A stretch of DNA of 64,000 nucleotides from Plicaturopsis crispa FD-325 SS-3 (taxonomy: Eukaryota; Basidiomycota; Agaricomycetes; Amylocorticiales; Amylocorticiaceae): NCBI GenBank assembly GCA_000827205.1, contig KN832558.1, forward strand, positions 1,845,839-1,909,838, given 5' to 3'. A program made the position numbers and the translations under genes. Within the stretch, counting starts at the first letter, position 1. Every line of letters begins with the position of its first letter. Shown here in pieces: positions 21,815 through 33,784 of the stretch. The notes under the pieces were generated by a model. It searched no databases. It was given only the letters and a program-made list of their open reading frames with translations, and was not told where the DNA came from.

Positions 21815-22555
21815 ACTGTCAAGGAGGATTGGTAGATGGTAGTGGTGGTGAGTAAGATGGAGTGTGGGGTACAGTGTAGTTTCGGTCTTAGACTTTGAAG
21901 GCTGGCAGTGGTCCGAGAACCCCTCCAGTATTTTGAGATGGACTGCTCAAATCGCGCTTTCCATGAGAGGGGTCCCGACACTGTATGCTCAAGATGAGAC
22001 AGTCGGAATTTCGATTGGGCCTGGTTGTCATTCAGTAGCACTGGTCTCACATTACCAAGTCGTGGCGAGCCGACCAACTCTATGGCTGAGTCGTCCGGAT
22101 TGAGACCCTGCAAGGGCGGGAATCGCGATATCCAGGGGATCTACGAGGGTGACGGATCCAGGCCAATACGAGGATGCATCGATGATATACAAAGAGGTCT
22201 GGTTTGTCCGCTACCGCGGCGGAAGTGGTTTCGATTGCTCTTGTCCCCAAGGCTTTGCCATCGTCGCAGTAAGATCGACCACGGATACGAGTCGGAGTAG
22301 CACAGCTGAATTATAGCACTTTACAATTATTTCATGGAACTGGACTGGAACTGGAGGTTGAACGTTCAATGACCGCAGGCGGCAGGACACGCGGGTCGCA
22401 CGCGACGCCACAAACGAGCGCCGCTCAGTTTGAACTTTGACCTTTGAAAGGGACTCGGACATGCTGTTACTGTCTACCCTTTCTACCTACCCAGCGCTTG
22501 CGGTTCTCTTGAGGCTGGCTTTTCAGGGATAATATCAGAATCCACCGTATGTGCT
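21815..22555. promoter_or_regulatory. Divergent promoter region, NIMA kinase (-) / F-box gene (+)
   Basis: 741 bp between divergent starts. The frame 21703-22113 (-) overlaps the kinase start out of frame and is a shadow. No distinct element seen. Confidence 0.45.
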
Positions 22556-24357
22556 ATGAAGTCGACACTCAAGAGCCTCCCGCACGACGTTCTCCGCATT
22601 TTGTTTGACCAATTCGAACGCCCGAAATCCTCTCATGATCTTTATGCGTGCACTCTCGTCTGCAGGTCGTTTTACGACGCAGCTTGTCCTTCGCTTTATT
22701 ATATGATCGACCTCGTACAAATCATCAATCATGCCGCTGCAACGGACGCAGTGAGTACCGAATACATCTGCCTACCCAGATATCCGAATTCATACCTATG
22801 GTAGCCATCATGGGATTATAGGGCAATGCGCACACTGGATATGCATCCTCACCTAAAGGCGTATGTGAGGGTCATCAGGCAGCACGGTCAGTCCTGCGCT
22901 ACTGCCGCACACGCGACCACTCACCTTGCACTTAATGGTCACCGTAGCTATCTCATCTACTGTCATGTGGGATCCTGCCAAATTATCCACTCTGCCTAAC
23001 CTCCGCTCCTACACCTTGTATTCTCCGCCTTCGACGCCCATACACAGCCAACACTTCACGCCGATCGTCACTGCGCTCTTGGGTTGCCGACGCCTCGTTG
23101 ACGTCCATCTTCTCTTCAGCATATACTCGTACAACTCTGACGCACTTGTGTCGCTACGAACCGGGACGCGTGCATTAAGTCTAGGGAAGCCGTCGCGGGA
23201 CTCACTCGAAAACCTATCGCGATGGGACGGACTGGGCGCGCTAGAATATTTGCGTATCTTGGTACGTCGTTCGGCCGCCTCTGGCTGTGCTATAAGGTTT
23301 TTATGAGCCGCAGGATGGTACAAAGATAGAGCCGTCAACGTTCCATCCTCTGGCCCTTCGTTTGGGCAATTTACAAAGCTTTGTCTTAGGCGACTCGCAC
23401 AAGCTTCCGTGCAGAGTGCTCAACGAGGTTCTACAACATATGCCCAATCTAAGACACCTTGATTTATTCTACGATAACTTCCTCAACTTTACCGTGTCTG
23501 GCATCAACGTGCGTCGTCTGTCACACCCACGAGAGCACTACGTCTTATCTTGTGTGTCAGAACTCCCGAGCGACACCGCTTCCGCACCTCCGCGCCCTGA
23601 TAATCCGCCACCAAGGTGTGGCTGGGTTGGGGCAATATAATGATCTTTTCAACTGGATATCCTCGTTAATCTCGGCCTCGCCTAGCCAACCTGTGCATTC
23701 CCGTATATGTGGCCTCCGCGAGCTGACGCTGATCTCAGACGACGGGAAGTCGGTCGCAATGCCACCCTCACTCATCGACCTCCTCCCGTGCGTTCCGCAT
23801 TTGCGCAAACTCGACGCTCCGCGTATCGAGGTCCGCTCAAAGCACATGGCGAACATATGGAAGTGCTGCCCTGAGATACAAGAGATGTGCTTCAGAGTTG
23901 AGGATGCGAATATGTTCGTACGTCTGCCCCAATACCTGTTCTGGCGAACGTAGCTAAAGCGAAAATTCTAGATGGTCTTTTACAACGCTAACACCAACGA
24001 GCTAGATATTCCTGCGAAGCATCTGCACTTACTCTCGTGGCCGTGTGACGAGTCGTTGCGGCGAAGCATTCCCGGGCCGCTGTGGTCCCGTCTGTCGGGC
24101 GAATGGAAGCTCATGCGCGGATCCTTGCTCGCGAAGAGCAAAATGTCTAAACGCGTAAGACTACACTAGTCATCTATCACATTGTACTTGTATTCACGCA
24201 ACACTTGTTACAGGAAGAATGGGGATTCGTGCGACCTCGGAAAGAGGAACCGGCCCGGGGGCGCGCCCTCAAGCAGGTGGCAGACGATGATCTCGTTCTG
24301 GAGAAAACAGTGGAATTGGAACTTGCTCTTCCGGACCTATGGCAGCGAGCCCTGTGA
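22556..24357 (+). CDS. F-box/LRR-like protein, exon 1-2 junction doubtful
   Basis: N-terminal F-box: SLPHDVLRILFDQFERP, then LYACTLVCRSFYDAACPSLY, as in the many basidiomycete F-box proteins that present substrates to SCF ubiquitin ligases. Downstream exons hold leucine-rich segments (LSTLPNLRSYTLYSP, LEYLRIL, LRHLDLFY, PHLRKLDAPRIEV) and the last exon ends KTVELELALPDLWQRAL with TGA at 24355-24357. Exon 1 ends at ...AAATDA|GTGAGT in phase 0, but exon 2, whose sensible frame reads AMRTLDMHPHLKAYVRVIRQH, needs a phase-2 join. I found no donor that repairs this. It may be a one-base assembly error, an unusual splice site, or a decaying gene. Later junctions are consistent. Confidence 0.7.
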
Positions 24358-25029
24358 TGCGCAGCGCAGCTGGGAGAGGGTAGATATGCGCGAATCATTC
24401 TCCGATCGCTTGTTTGCACGAATCCAAATTACTGATTAGCCCTCTCAGTTTGCAATCATTAGGCATTGCCGATGTAGTGAGAGTGCCATCTACTTGGTTG
24501 GCTGATTCCATCGTCAGGACCTAGGATTGAAAGCAGGCGCGCAGCAGAGCATTTCGTCTCGTCTCGTCTCCTCAGTCACGATCTGTTACACGGAATTCAC
24601 ATGTGAGTGACTATTATCTCTGTCTGGCGACTGTAAATGGCGAGGGGGCCGACATCGTTCGAATGATTTGACAAACGAATTATGTGTCACCTTCAAACAA
24701 TCCCCCTGCTGCGAGGCGAAGCTACTCACGATGTCACATCGTCGATCGAAGGTACAGCACCCGTTTCTCATGCGTGTATCCTTAGGTCATGCGCTGCCAC
24801 GGTAAGCACTTCTTGCTCTTTTACGAGCGACAGCGGCAGATCACTTTGGCAAGAGAGCTCAGCATCACGTCACCGGATACAGTATGTGCTTTCCTATGAC
24901 TCCACGCCCCGGAGGCCCAGGCCATATGACATTCCGGTGCGTGGATAATTGCTACTCTATATACTGGGTATGTGCTCTGTTATATAAGATCGCTCATGAA
25001 CAATACTCACGGAACGATTATCTGCCACC
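24358..25029. other. Intergenic, F-box to monooxygenase
   Basis: About 670 bp. A short GTCTC triplicate lies near 24555-24572. Frames at 24682-24948 have no family features. A good GCCACC context precedes the monooxygenase ATG. Confidence 0.5.
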
Positions 25030-27420
25030 ATGTCTAGTGCTACCAAATCTGCAGGCCCGAAGGTCGTTGTAATCGGTGCAGGGTTCGTTCTGTCCCCCGT
25101 TGGTAGCTTGTTTCCGTAGATTTGAAAGTTGCGGTCGCAGAATCGGTGGACTGTCGTTCGGCATCGCCATGAAGCGGCAGCTGCAGTACGAAAATTTTAC
25201 TGTGAGTGATATACAGTGCATCTCAACTGCGGGCGCTGATATGCTTCATCTACTAGATATATGAGCGGGCAGGCGAAGTCGGCGGAACTTGGCGAGTGAG
25301 TAGTTTGTTGACTCGCATCTAGATATACCTGTTGACGATTGAGTATAGGATAACACGTACCCGGTACGCAGGTCAAACCTCACTAGCCACCGAATTTGTA
25401 GTGATACATGAGAGACGGTTAGGGCTGCGCGTCCGATGTCCCAATCCACTTTTTCTGTCTTTCGACGGACTTGAACCCCGACTGGAACAAGACCCATGGA
25501 TCTCAGCCGGAGATACAGGCATATTGGAAAGGTCTCGCTGCCAAATACGACCTTTACAAACACACCGTCTTCCGCACCCAGGTCATATCTGCTGATTGGA
25601 ATATGGAGACCCAACAGTATCACATCGTTTTAGAAGACGTTGACTCCGGAGTCAAGTCGGAGACGACGGCTAACGTTGTAGTGAGCGCTCTGGGCATACT
25701 GGAGCAACCGAGGTACCCCGCCGACATGAAAGGGATCCACTCGTTCAAAGGAGACATATTTCACTCCGCTCGCTGGAACCACAACGTCAAGCTCAGTGGC
25801 AAACGAGTTGCAGTCGTAGGAAGTGGATGTTCTGCGTTCGTTACTATGCAGACTGTCGTGACATTTAACATCTGTTCTGACCTGACTATTATACCCTGCA
25901 GCGCTCAATTCATCCCCATTATCGCTCAAGATCCAACTGTTCAAATTACAAACTTCATTCGGACGCCAAATTGGTATATAGACCGGGTGAATGATGGACT
26001 TCTTTTCCCTTCAAGAATTATCATTGACTACCTTCAGGAGCGCACATTCTGGTCCCCCAGGGCAAAGTGGGTATTTCGAAACATTCCACTCGTTATGAAG
26101 GCCTATCGGAATATCATCATGCTTGGGGTACGGCAATTACTACACCCTTGTATGTCCAGAGACTCATGACTGCTTCAGGGAGAAGTTGCATATGGGTTTT
26201 TCCAAATCAGCGCGTTAAGTGGGATAGCGAAAAACGTGAAAGATATATCTTCTCGAGTAGTGCTGCACTGACTCAGTCTATACATTCTAGGCACTCACGC
26301 GTTATATGCTTAAGATCGCACCCGAGAAATATCGAGAGCAACTTGTGCCAAGTTATTGTGCGGGTCTTGAACTGTGATCAAATCTGCTCTTATTGAAATA
26401 TGGACATAGCCCCGGGATGCAGACGAGTAATCATCGATACTGAATATCTCGAGAGTCTCAGTCGCCCAAATGTTTCGGCAAACTTCGACGGGATAAATGA
26501 GGTCGTGGAGGACGGTATCATCACTGGCAAGGGTACGTCACAGATGAGGACTGGTGGAAAAACGTTTCCTTATTTTCATCTTCAGGAGAAAAGATTGCCT
26601 TCGATGTGATTATCCTAGCCACTGGATATGAAACTGTGCGTTGTCTCTACTAGAGATATGTCAGTGGAGCGTTTACCTCTTGCCTTGTCGCCCAGCAATC
26701 GTACCCGCTCGCTGTACGGGGCGTAGGCGGACAAACCATCCAGGAATATTACGACTCGCAGGGAGGCCCTACGGCTTACATTGGTACGACCCTGCCTGGC
26801 TTTCCAAACTTCTACCTCATTGGCGGTGAGCATATAATCAAATGGACTCGTTTGTCATACATAGCTGACACCATTCAGGTCCGAATACGCTGACGGGGCA
26901 CACGTCCGTCATCTTTACCGAGGAATGCCAGGTTCGTCTTGGCGACCCGCTATCCGCCTTCACCATGGCTCATGTGTATGACATGTAGATCAACTATGCG
27001 CTCTCGCTGATATCCCCAGTTATCAACGAGAAGGTCTCCTCCTTCGAGGTTAAGCAAGAGCCCACCGACGCGTACAACGTGAAAATCCAAAGACGCCTCT
27101 CGACAACCGTGTACTCGGAGTGTTTCTCGTGGTACCGCTACGGGGGCAACGGAAAGCTGACAAGCCCTTTCCCGGGGCCTGTCACAATGTTTTGGTGGTA
27201 TCTGCGCACTCCCGTGTGGAGTCACTACAAAGCCGTCGGTGCAGAGAAATGGTTGCAGGAACAAAAGCGGAAAAAATTGGGTGATGTCCTAGGCTTGGCC
27301 ATGGCTGTGTCTGGCCTGGTGTTGGCTGTCAAGTACGGGGCTTCTGTGCCCGGTTCTGCGTTTTTGTTGGACAACTTGGTTTGCATTTATCCATTGACTA
27401 TGACTGGAAGTCGGCGCTGA
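25030..27420 (+). CDS. Flavin monooxygenase of the Baeyer-Villiger type
   Basis: FAD- and NADPH-dependent oxygenase that probably oxidises a ketone or related carbonyl; substrate unknown. The start at 25030 sits in a GCCACC context. First Rossmann motif VVVIGAGIGGL is split by an intron; then [28 protein letters not shown] and PEIQAYW. The BVMO-type fingerprint reads [12 protein letters not shown] (FxGxxxHxxxW), followed by the second Rossmann motif [10 protein letters not shown] and the ATG motif VIILATGYE. About a dozen introns, all of which can be joined in frame, including a 51-nt intron (25987-26037) with no stop. The C-terminal exon ends with a hydrophobic stretch, [17 protein letters not shown], that may be a membrane anchor. 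No biosynthetic partner genes adjoin it. Confidence 0.88.
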
Positions 27421-27874
27421 TCCATGCACGTCATAGGCTCATACCCGGCAGTCATTCGTCGACGTATGGACAGTCGCTCGTGAGCTGTTCGCGTGAGCGA
27501 AAATTGGAACTCGCTGTCTCGTGCACTCTCCTGCCAAAATGTTGTATCGAGCTGCAGTAGACTGCGCAGCTGACGTCCTGCCGTCCACTCAGTGTATCTG
27601 TAATGCCGCTGGCCATCTTTCTACTACCGTATCCTGCTTACAATCCACTCGGGCGTTCCTGCCTACCCAGCTCGCAGGTCTCAAACGCTGGGCGCCGCAA
27701 TTCAGTTGCATCCAGCAATATTCCTTATCAGTTGACCGAGTAAGGTTTCATCTACATATCTCGATATCGAGCTTATGATCTAGTCGGACGTCGGAGACTT
27801 GATTATTGATTATTGAACTGAAGACAAGTACACATGCGGTGCATGAAGTGCGGACATAATTGATAGGCAATGAA
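27421..27874. other. Convergent intergenic region
   Basis: 454 bp between the monooxygenase stop and the stop of the unknown helical protein. The 85-codon frame at 27521 (+) shows no family features. Confidence 0.5.
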
Positions 27875-29193
27875 TTATTGCATAGAATCCAGCTGAGTAG
27901 ACCGCTGCCAGCGGTGCATCATCGCAACAACCTCCTGCACGAGTCGAGAGATTTAGTGAAAACAGCCATGGCAGGACAACGAGGGTGCATACCTTGACCC
28001 AGATCTGGACCTTCGATACATCGATCTGTTGGCCCATGAGGGTGGAGCCCGCGTCAAATGTGCTCGTCCGCTGCCTAAAACTGGCAACGAAATCCTGGAC
28101 GGCGGCGTTGCGGTCGGGGAGCTGCGTCCAGAGGCGCTGGTTGGCGTGGAGAAGAAGTTCGTGGATAGCGTGCATGTGCTCGACGGTCGTGAGACCTGCG
28201 AGCAGAAGCGTCAAGGCGCGGTGTGGAACATGCGCCGGGACCATGTTCTGCGTGTACAGATCTCCGATGAAAGCAGCAAGGCACGTCGCGGCGGTCACGT
28301 AGGTTTCGGTCGGTTTGAAGGTGATCGACTGCGGTTCGTCCTGGTTGGGTGACAGCGTAGTCAGTGACATGCATGATGCAAAGGAAAAAAGGACGACGCA
28401 CCGGCTTCCAGCATAATCTGAAAGTGGTCACTACGCACTCCCGCAGATGCCACATGAAGCAGGACGAGTACCATTCGCCCATCTTCTCCAAAAACTCGGA
28501 ATAGACATGCCGTGCGAAGGATGCTACACGACCAGAGCGACTCTGATCGTACTCAGTTCCCCTCCAGCAAAAATGCTGTACGAGCTCAATTATTGCTTGC
28601 GTATCCCACTCTCTGCACGCTACTAGCTTGGCAGCCCATAGACCATGGTCGCGTGCAACCGTTGCCTCTGCGCCAGACCAGAAAACATTGAACCATCGCT
28701 CGCCTGCAGGGAATGGGCTCGGCGGTACGTAAGGTTTAGTGGGGATAAAGCGAGCGGCATGGGGGTTGAGATCGGTAGCAGTGGTGTTGTAGAAATCATT
28801 CGACGGAGATGGGGCAGGAGGAGGAGGCCGGCGGTATATGGGCAGTTCTGTCGATGCGAAAATATCGACACCCTCCGGGGGCATCTGCTGGAAGTTCTGC
28901 CTCGACTCGAAGTCGTTCCGAAGGCCTATGGAACGCTCGTTGAAGACGGAGCACAACCGGAGGTCTGCGTCAATATCTGGGATAACCAGAGGTGCATTGT
29001 GCTTCGTTGGCCTGAACGCGGCGAAGTAATCGATCCGTTCATCGTCTGTAGGAAGACTAGAACTATCCGTGGTCGATGGCGAGTAGTCCAATGGGCGCGT
29101 ATCGGCAGCCGAATCTGGCCTCTTGTTGAATAGCGCGTCGATCGCAGCGTACTTGCTGACGGGACGCGTAGATGATGGGTTATTGGTAGCCAT
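27875..29193 (-). CDS. Conserved hypothetical helical protein (MIF4G-like appearance)
   Basis: Not recognised with certainty. Three exons: 29193 to about 28403 (MATNNPSSTRPVSKYAAID...), then the exon beginning DEPQSITFKPTETYV, and a final exon beginning near 27934 and reading EVVAMMHRWQRSTQLDSMQ. The first third is disordered and Pro-rich (YRRPPPPAPSPSNDF). The rest is helical with many Trp and His residues: GLWAAKLVACREWDTQAIIELV, HVYSEFLEKMGEWYSSCFMW, VEHMHAIHELLLHANQRLW. The pattern suggests a helical-repeat domain such as MIF4G, but that is an impression only. A TATA-like box lies 125 bp upstream. Confidence 0.72.
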
Positions 29194-29317
29194 TGCTGCA
29201 AATTTTGCCGATAGGGTGTTCGGACACTAGTAAATGATGGGCGAGCAATCAGCAGTGTTAGGTGGAGTGTTGAATCGAGTGTGTTTGGTGGAGAATACCC
29301 CTACATGCACAGACATG

Positions 29318-29326
29318 CTTATATAG
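29318..29326 (-). promoter_or_regulatory. TATA-like box upstream of the helical protein
   Basis: The minus strand reads CTATATAAG about 125 bp before the ATG at 29193. Confidence 0.45.
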
Positions 29327-30611
29327 ACATTGAAAATAGAAGCTCACTGGCTAAAGCGTACACCTCGCATTGCACGGTACAATTGCAAAAGTGTAGGGTA
29401 CCCAGGCCAGGCAAGACGGGGTAGACAAAGAGGAACACAAAAGGCCTGAGTGCCCACAAGGATTGCCTGTTCATTCGGACGACTTCGAGCTTACAACATG
29501 GAGATCGGCGGAATAGCAGCTGCCCTTGCAGCACCCACACAATATCTTTCATGTTGTCAAAGCGTCAAGAACCCGTTTCGCTTTGACAATAAACAATTGG
29601 CGGTTGTGCAATGAAGAGGGGCGGCATGCCTTTTGCGGATCCAATCTGAAGCTCGAGCAGTGTTGCCAGGGTATAATGAAAGCTAAGGTATTGTTTCCGT
29701 CGCTAGTGCGATCCTATACGCCGAAATTTTGTTATCGTTAAGACCTGTGCGTTCGTGGAGGCAGGACGCAGAAACCGTACAAAAGAACTCAATCAGCACG
29801 GACTTCCATTTTGGGGCTCAAAGTTTCCCGGCGGCGGGCTCCTGCTCTCGTGCATCTCACCTTTGAAATTTGAAACTTCACGTCGATTGTCTGTCCAGAC
29901 TTTGACGCAGCAGTACCGTCTCGTGTTTCGTGCGTATGCGCTGTGAAGCTTTGAAGTACCCTCAACCGTTGTGTCATTGTCTATACGCGACTCTCTGATT
30001 TTTAGTCGCGTTCACATCGGCTGCCCGCAGTACTTGCCATGCTCAAGCCATGCGCACGCTGCACTGCGCCTGCTCACATCAGTGTAGAGCAACCCTAGAT
30101 GCATTCAAGCCTCAGGTCTCGCGGAGGGTTGGTAATCAATATCGAGTCAGCGTTTTGCAGCCCGGGGTCGCCCAAAGGCGGCTTATAGGTCAGCTGTGTT
30201 CCACCTATTTGATCACTTGGAGTCGATGAATTGAACTATTTTCAGAAAGGCTTAGGTAGTCGTTAGTCACTCTTGACATCGCGCGCTTGCCGCGTCGTGA
30301 AGGAGCCAGTACGAGGAGCCAAGGCCTCACGCGCGTGGCCGAGGGTCAGATGCGGACCCCCGAGCAAAGGTTCTCCTCCCGGGCTGACCAATTCTATACA
30401 AATTGGACATGCATAGCCTACTGTGATGTTTTTATTGATGGTGAGAGTCAAAACTGCTTCTGCGCATTGCGGGCCACAGCACTGATTACACATTGACATC
30501 CAACGTGTATGCAATTTAATCGACAAGCTGGAGGTCGGCGCCCCACAAAGAGGAGCATTCATCACGTTTACATCGACGCGTGACTGTGCAATGTGCACCC
30601 GACGCTGTGGG

Positions 30612-30617
30612 TATAAG
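30612..30617 (+). promoter_or_regulatory. TATA box of the KNH1-like gene
   Basis: GGTATAAGTAGG lies 82-87 bp before the ATG at 30699, a short distance typical of highly expressed fungal genes. Confidence 0.45.
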
Positions 30618-30698
30618 TAGGACTATCCTTGTCTCTGCAATATAGCAGGATCAGCTCCTCTACCCGTTTCTAGCCTTACATCCTCGTGTCTTTTTACG

Positions 30699-31359
30699 AT
30701 GAAGTTTGCGTTTGCCCCGCTGGCCTCGCTGGCCTTCCTCGCGAGCAGTGTTATTGCCGCTCCCGCTGCTGGTGCTAGCTTAACGATCAATACCCCGTAC
30801 GCATCATTCCTTTGTGGTTTGCCATTTGTGGCTCTGACTCTTCTGCAGCTCCAGCGCCGTCGAGTGCCAGCCGACGCTGCTCTCGTGGACCGGGGGTACC
30901 GGTGAGCATCGCCCACGCCCTCGATAGGTATCTCTTGTTCTAATGGCGCCATTTTCTTAGCTCCCTACTTTTTGGTTTGTGAATGACCTCGTGCAAGAGT
31001 CTCTTATGCTAACTATAAGTAATCTCACATTATCACGTCGATAGAGGTAAGTCTGGCACTACCTCGTTCCGCGTTTCGTACTCACTATCTGCTTTCGCAT
31101 TTAGTGTACACCCAGGTAACAGTCCATCGAGCGCCCCTCTCGAAGATCTTGGCGAGCAGAAGGGTACATCCTACACCTGGAAGACCGACGTAGCCTCAGG
31201 CACGTCCGTCGGATTGACGCTCAAGGATAGTACCGGAGCCATTGCACAGACAGCGGCATTCACTATCCAGCAAGGCTGTGAGTTATCATATTTAATTGCC
31301 TCGTCTTAGCAGTCAATAATCTCGCTCTCCTTACAGCAACGAGCTGTGTTGGAAAGTAA
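30699..31359 (+). CDS. Small secreted KRE9/KNH1-like wall protein
   Basis: 120 aa: signal peptide MKFAFAPLASLAFLASSVIA, then a single domain of the Ser/Thr-rich yeast Kre9/Knh1 N-terminal type (beta-sandwich, linked to beta-1,6-glucan assembly). Blocks seen are LTINTPSSAVECQPTLLSWTG, GGTAPYFL, VHPGNSPSSAPL, GTSYTWKTDVASGTSV and LKDSTGAIAQTAAFTIQQG, ending STSCVGK. Exons: 30699-30796, 30849-30901, 30961-30974 (14 nt), 31045-31046 (2 nt), 31105-31277 and 31337-31359, total 363 nt. Frame closes only if the two-base exon AG is included, giving PYFL-S-VHPG, which is what relatives have. No GPI signal is apparent. Many Agaricomycete paralogues exist; role unproven. Confidence 0.85.
31045..31046 (+). 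other. Two-nucleotide microexon (AG) in the KNH1-like gene
   Basis: The left intron (30975-31044) starts GTTTGT, has a TATGCTAAC branch site near 31008 and ends CGATAG. The right intron (31047-31104) starts with perfect GTAAGT and ends TTTAG. The two bases AG between them supply the first two positions of a Ser codon. Direct joining of the flanking exons gives an early stop. Confidence 0.7.
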
Positions 31360-31699
31360 TCTTCTCGTCATGTATTATGCTTTGGCAGGCTTTGGCTTGG
31401 GGATGGTTGGAATGCTAGACTCTTGATTAGTGTTCTCGAAATCGTTTGCAAGTCTGAGAGATTCATTGAGGCCTCTTGTATCAAGAAACCATTTAGTCGA
31501 GAGATCATTAGACTTGCTTTGAGTTGACTGAGTTGTCGACACGCTTCGACACGGTCGAAGACAAAATCAATGATTTTGTGGCGTCGCCGCATCGGTGTCG
31601 TATCGGAGCGGACTCTAAATAATCTACGTACAAAGTCCGCGGCAAAAGTATGCAGTTGAATGACCCCAAAGATTAATATGTGAGGGCGTCCTCTTGACC
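31360..31699. other. Intergenic, KNH1-like to lipase
   Basis: 340 bp of 3' flank and promoter. No gene or repeat seen. Confidence 0.5.
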
Positions 31700-33784
31700 A
31701 TGAACAGTATTTACTTTCCTGTCCATGTCGTCGCAATTCTTCGCAGGCTGGTCAACATCTTGTCCACATTGTCCTTGTCAAACCAGTATCTCGTCCTCAA
31801 CAAACCGCACACGGACTCTACCACCGTGGATGCTAGAACGCGATGGCGAGAAACCCTCAACGAGTTACGCGCGGCGCAGTACCCTTGGAGATCACTCGTG
31901 GCGAATAGCGCACCTGATATACGGGCGGCAGCAAGGCCCACCGATGCTCAAACTTCACGCTCGGAGACTGCGAAGGCAACATCCCTGAGCTGTACGTCGC
32001 ATGGTCATCTGTGTAACGCTTTCGGTCTAAATTAGCGCATCCTTGGCCTCTGATAGCTACAATGACTGGTACATCTTGGTATGGCCAGGGCGCCGCGTGG
32101 CCGTCAACTCATTATACATCCGAGGCGCAATCACTAGAGCGACCAAACGATGTGACCCGACCTGCCATTGATTCATCAACGCACAATAGCCGGCCATCGA
32201 ATTTTCCCAACAAAAACCCGCCGCCAGAAGTCGAAAACGAACCCGAAAGTGTCGACATAATCCATCGACTTATGGAACATCCGGCGCTATTCGACCCTAT
32301 TAGGACACCACGATACCCTATTGTCCTATGCCACGGTAGGCTCACACCGCGCGCGTTCTGAGGCACCCGGTTCAATTTCAGACGTGTTTTCCGTAGGTCT
32401 ATACGGCTTCGATGTCCGCGGCCCCTCTTCGATACCCGCGCTACGTTTGCACTATTGGTCGAACGTCTTGGACATTCTCAAGAAAAAAGTTGGCGCAGAC
32501 GTGATTGTGACTGCAGTCCCAGGGTGCGCACAATGGCTTCTCCCTTTATCGTGCTGTGCCTGATGTCTGGTGCAACACTAGAACTGGTTCTATCGCATCG
32601 CGCGCGGAAAGTATGGACCGTAGCCTTCAAGCAAGGGCCAGAGGACGCGGTGTCAATTTCCTAGCGCATTCAATGGGTGGTCTCGATTGTCGACACCTCA
32701 TAACCCATGTCAAACCAACAGAATATGCGCCCTTGTCGCTCACAACAGTCAGCACTCCGCACCGGGGTAGTCCTTTCATGGACTGGTGTGCAGTACGTTG
32801 ACCTACCTTCTACGACTCGATTACGAAAACTGATGTTCCCGTCGCGCAAAGGAAAACATTGGCATTGGAAAGCTACGTCAGCAGGAGATTGCCGCCGCCG
32901 CTAAGTCTGCGGCTAGCCAACAGTCACAGTCTATCCCGCCGACCCAACCAGATGCAAAACCAAAACCAGAATCGAGACCCTTCTCGCTCTCCCTCGCATC
33001 TCTCCCATCCTCGTTTACTACTCTGATCCTCTCCGTTTTGGACTCACCCGCATACGCGAATCTCACCACCGCATATCTGAATAACATTTTCAACCCCGCT
33101 ACGCCGGACGACCCCCATGTCAAGTACTTCAGCGTTGCGGCGCGTATGGGTGCCGTCTCTATCTGGCATCCGTTCTGGCTCCCGAAGATGGTGATAGACG
33201 CCTTCGAAGAACGAACGGGGGTCCAAGCAGATAGAGGCAACGATGGCCTCGTCACAGTGCAGAGCGCTCAGTGGGGCGAGTTTCTCGGCACCATTGAGGG
33301 CGCAGATCATTGGCAAATGAGGGGCGCCCGGGGTATTGACCGGACGACGGTCGATTTGGCATCCGGTGCGCTAGGCATCGGGGGCCAGGGAACAGGAGAC
33401 GGATGGAGTATCAAGGACTGGGGCAAATTTGTTGGTGCATGGAAGAAACAGGAGCGGCAGGACGAACAGAGAGCCGAGGCTGCTGCTGCCGCAGCTTCCC
33501 GCTCGGGCAGCTGCGTGTCTTCCTCGGCGCAGCTAGGCGAGAAACAGGCTCAGGACAGCGCTCACGCTGACGCCATCGTAAAGGCGTCTACAGACAAGAT
33601 GTCCGCCGTATTCGACTGGCTCGCGGACCAAGTCCCGGCGGCTTCCAAGGCTCGAAATGAGGCTGCCGTCAAGGAGGCTGCGCAGGGAAAGGCAAAGGAG
33701 AAGAAGAATGAGCTGGCGACCAAGATGGACTTGGAGCGGTTTTATGTAGCGATGTCGAGAAAACTATACGACGAGGGTCTGTAG
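31700..33784 (+). CDS. Alpha/beta-hydrolase lipase, TGL2-like
   Basis: Probable triacylglycerol lipase; yeast Tgl2 of this type is mitochondrial. ATG at 31700 gives MNSIYFPVHVVAILRRLV, basic and hydrophobic, possibly a targeting or anchor segment. Then TRWRETLNELRAAQYPWRSL, RYPIVLCHGLYGFDVRGP (the HG oxyanion-hole block), HYWSNVLDILKKKVGADVIV and the nucleophile elbow NFLAHSMGGLDCR (Ser codon 32670-32672; Ala replaces the first Gly of GxSxG). TPHRGSPFMDWC follows and GADHWQM near 33300 supplies the likely catalytic His. GNDGLVTVQSAQWGEF probably carries the Asp. Six exons, all consistent. The tail has an Ala-rich insert and a basic helical end, RFYVAMSRKLYDEGL. Confidence 0.87.

Larger units (their letters stand above)
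29194..30698. other. Long divergent intergenic region
   Basis: 1.5 kb between the divergent starts of the helical protein and the KNH1-like gene, the longest gene-free stretch here. I checked both strands for family motifs, tRNA-like boxes and repeats and found none. Only two TATA-like boxes near its ends stand out. It may hold regulatory DNA or an untranslated transcript. Confidence 0.5.
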
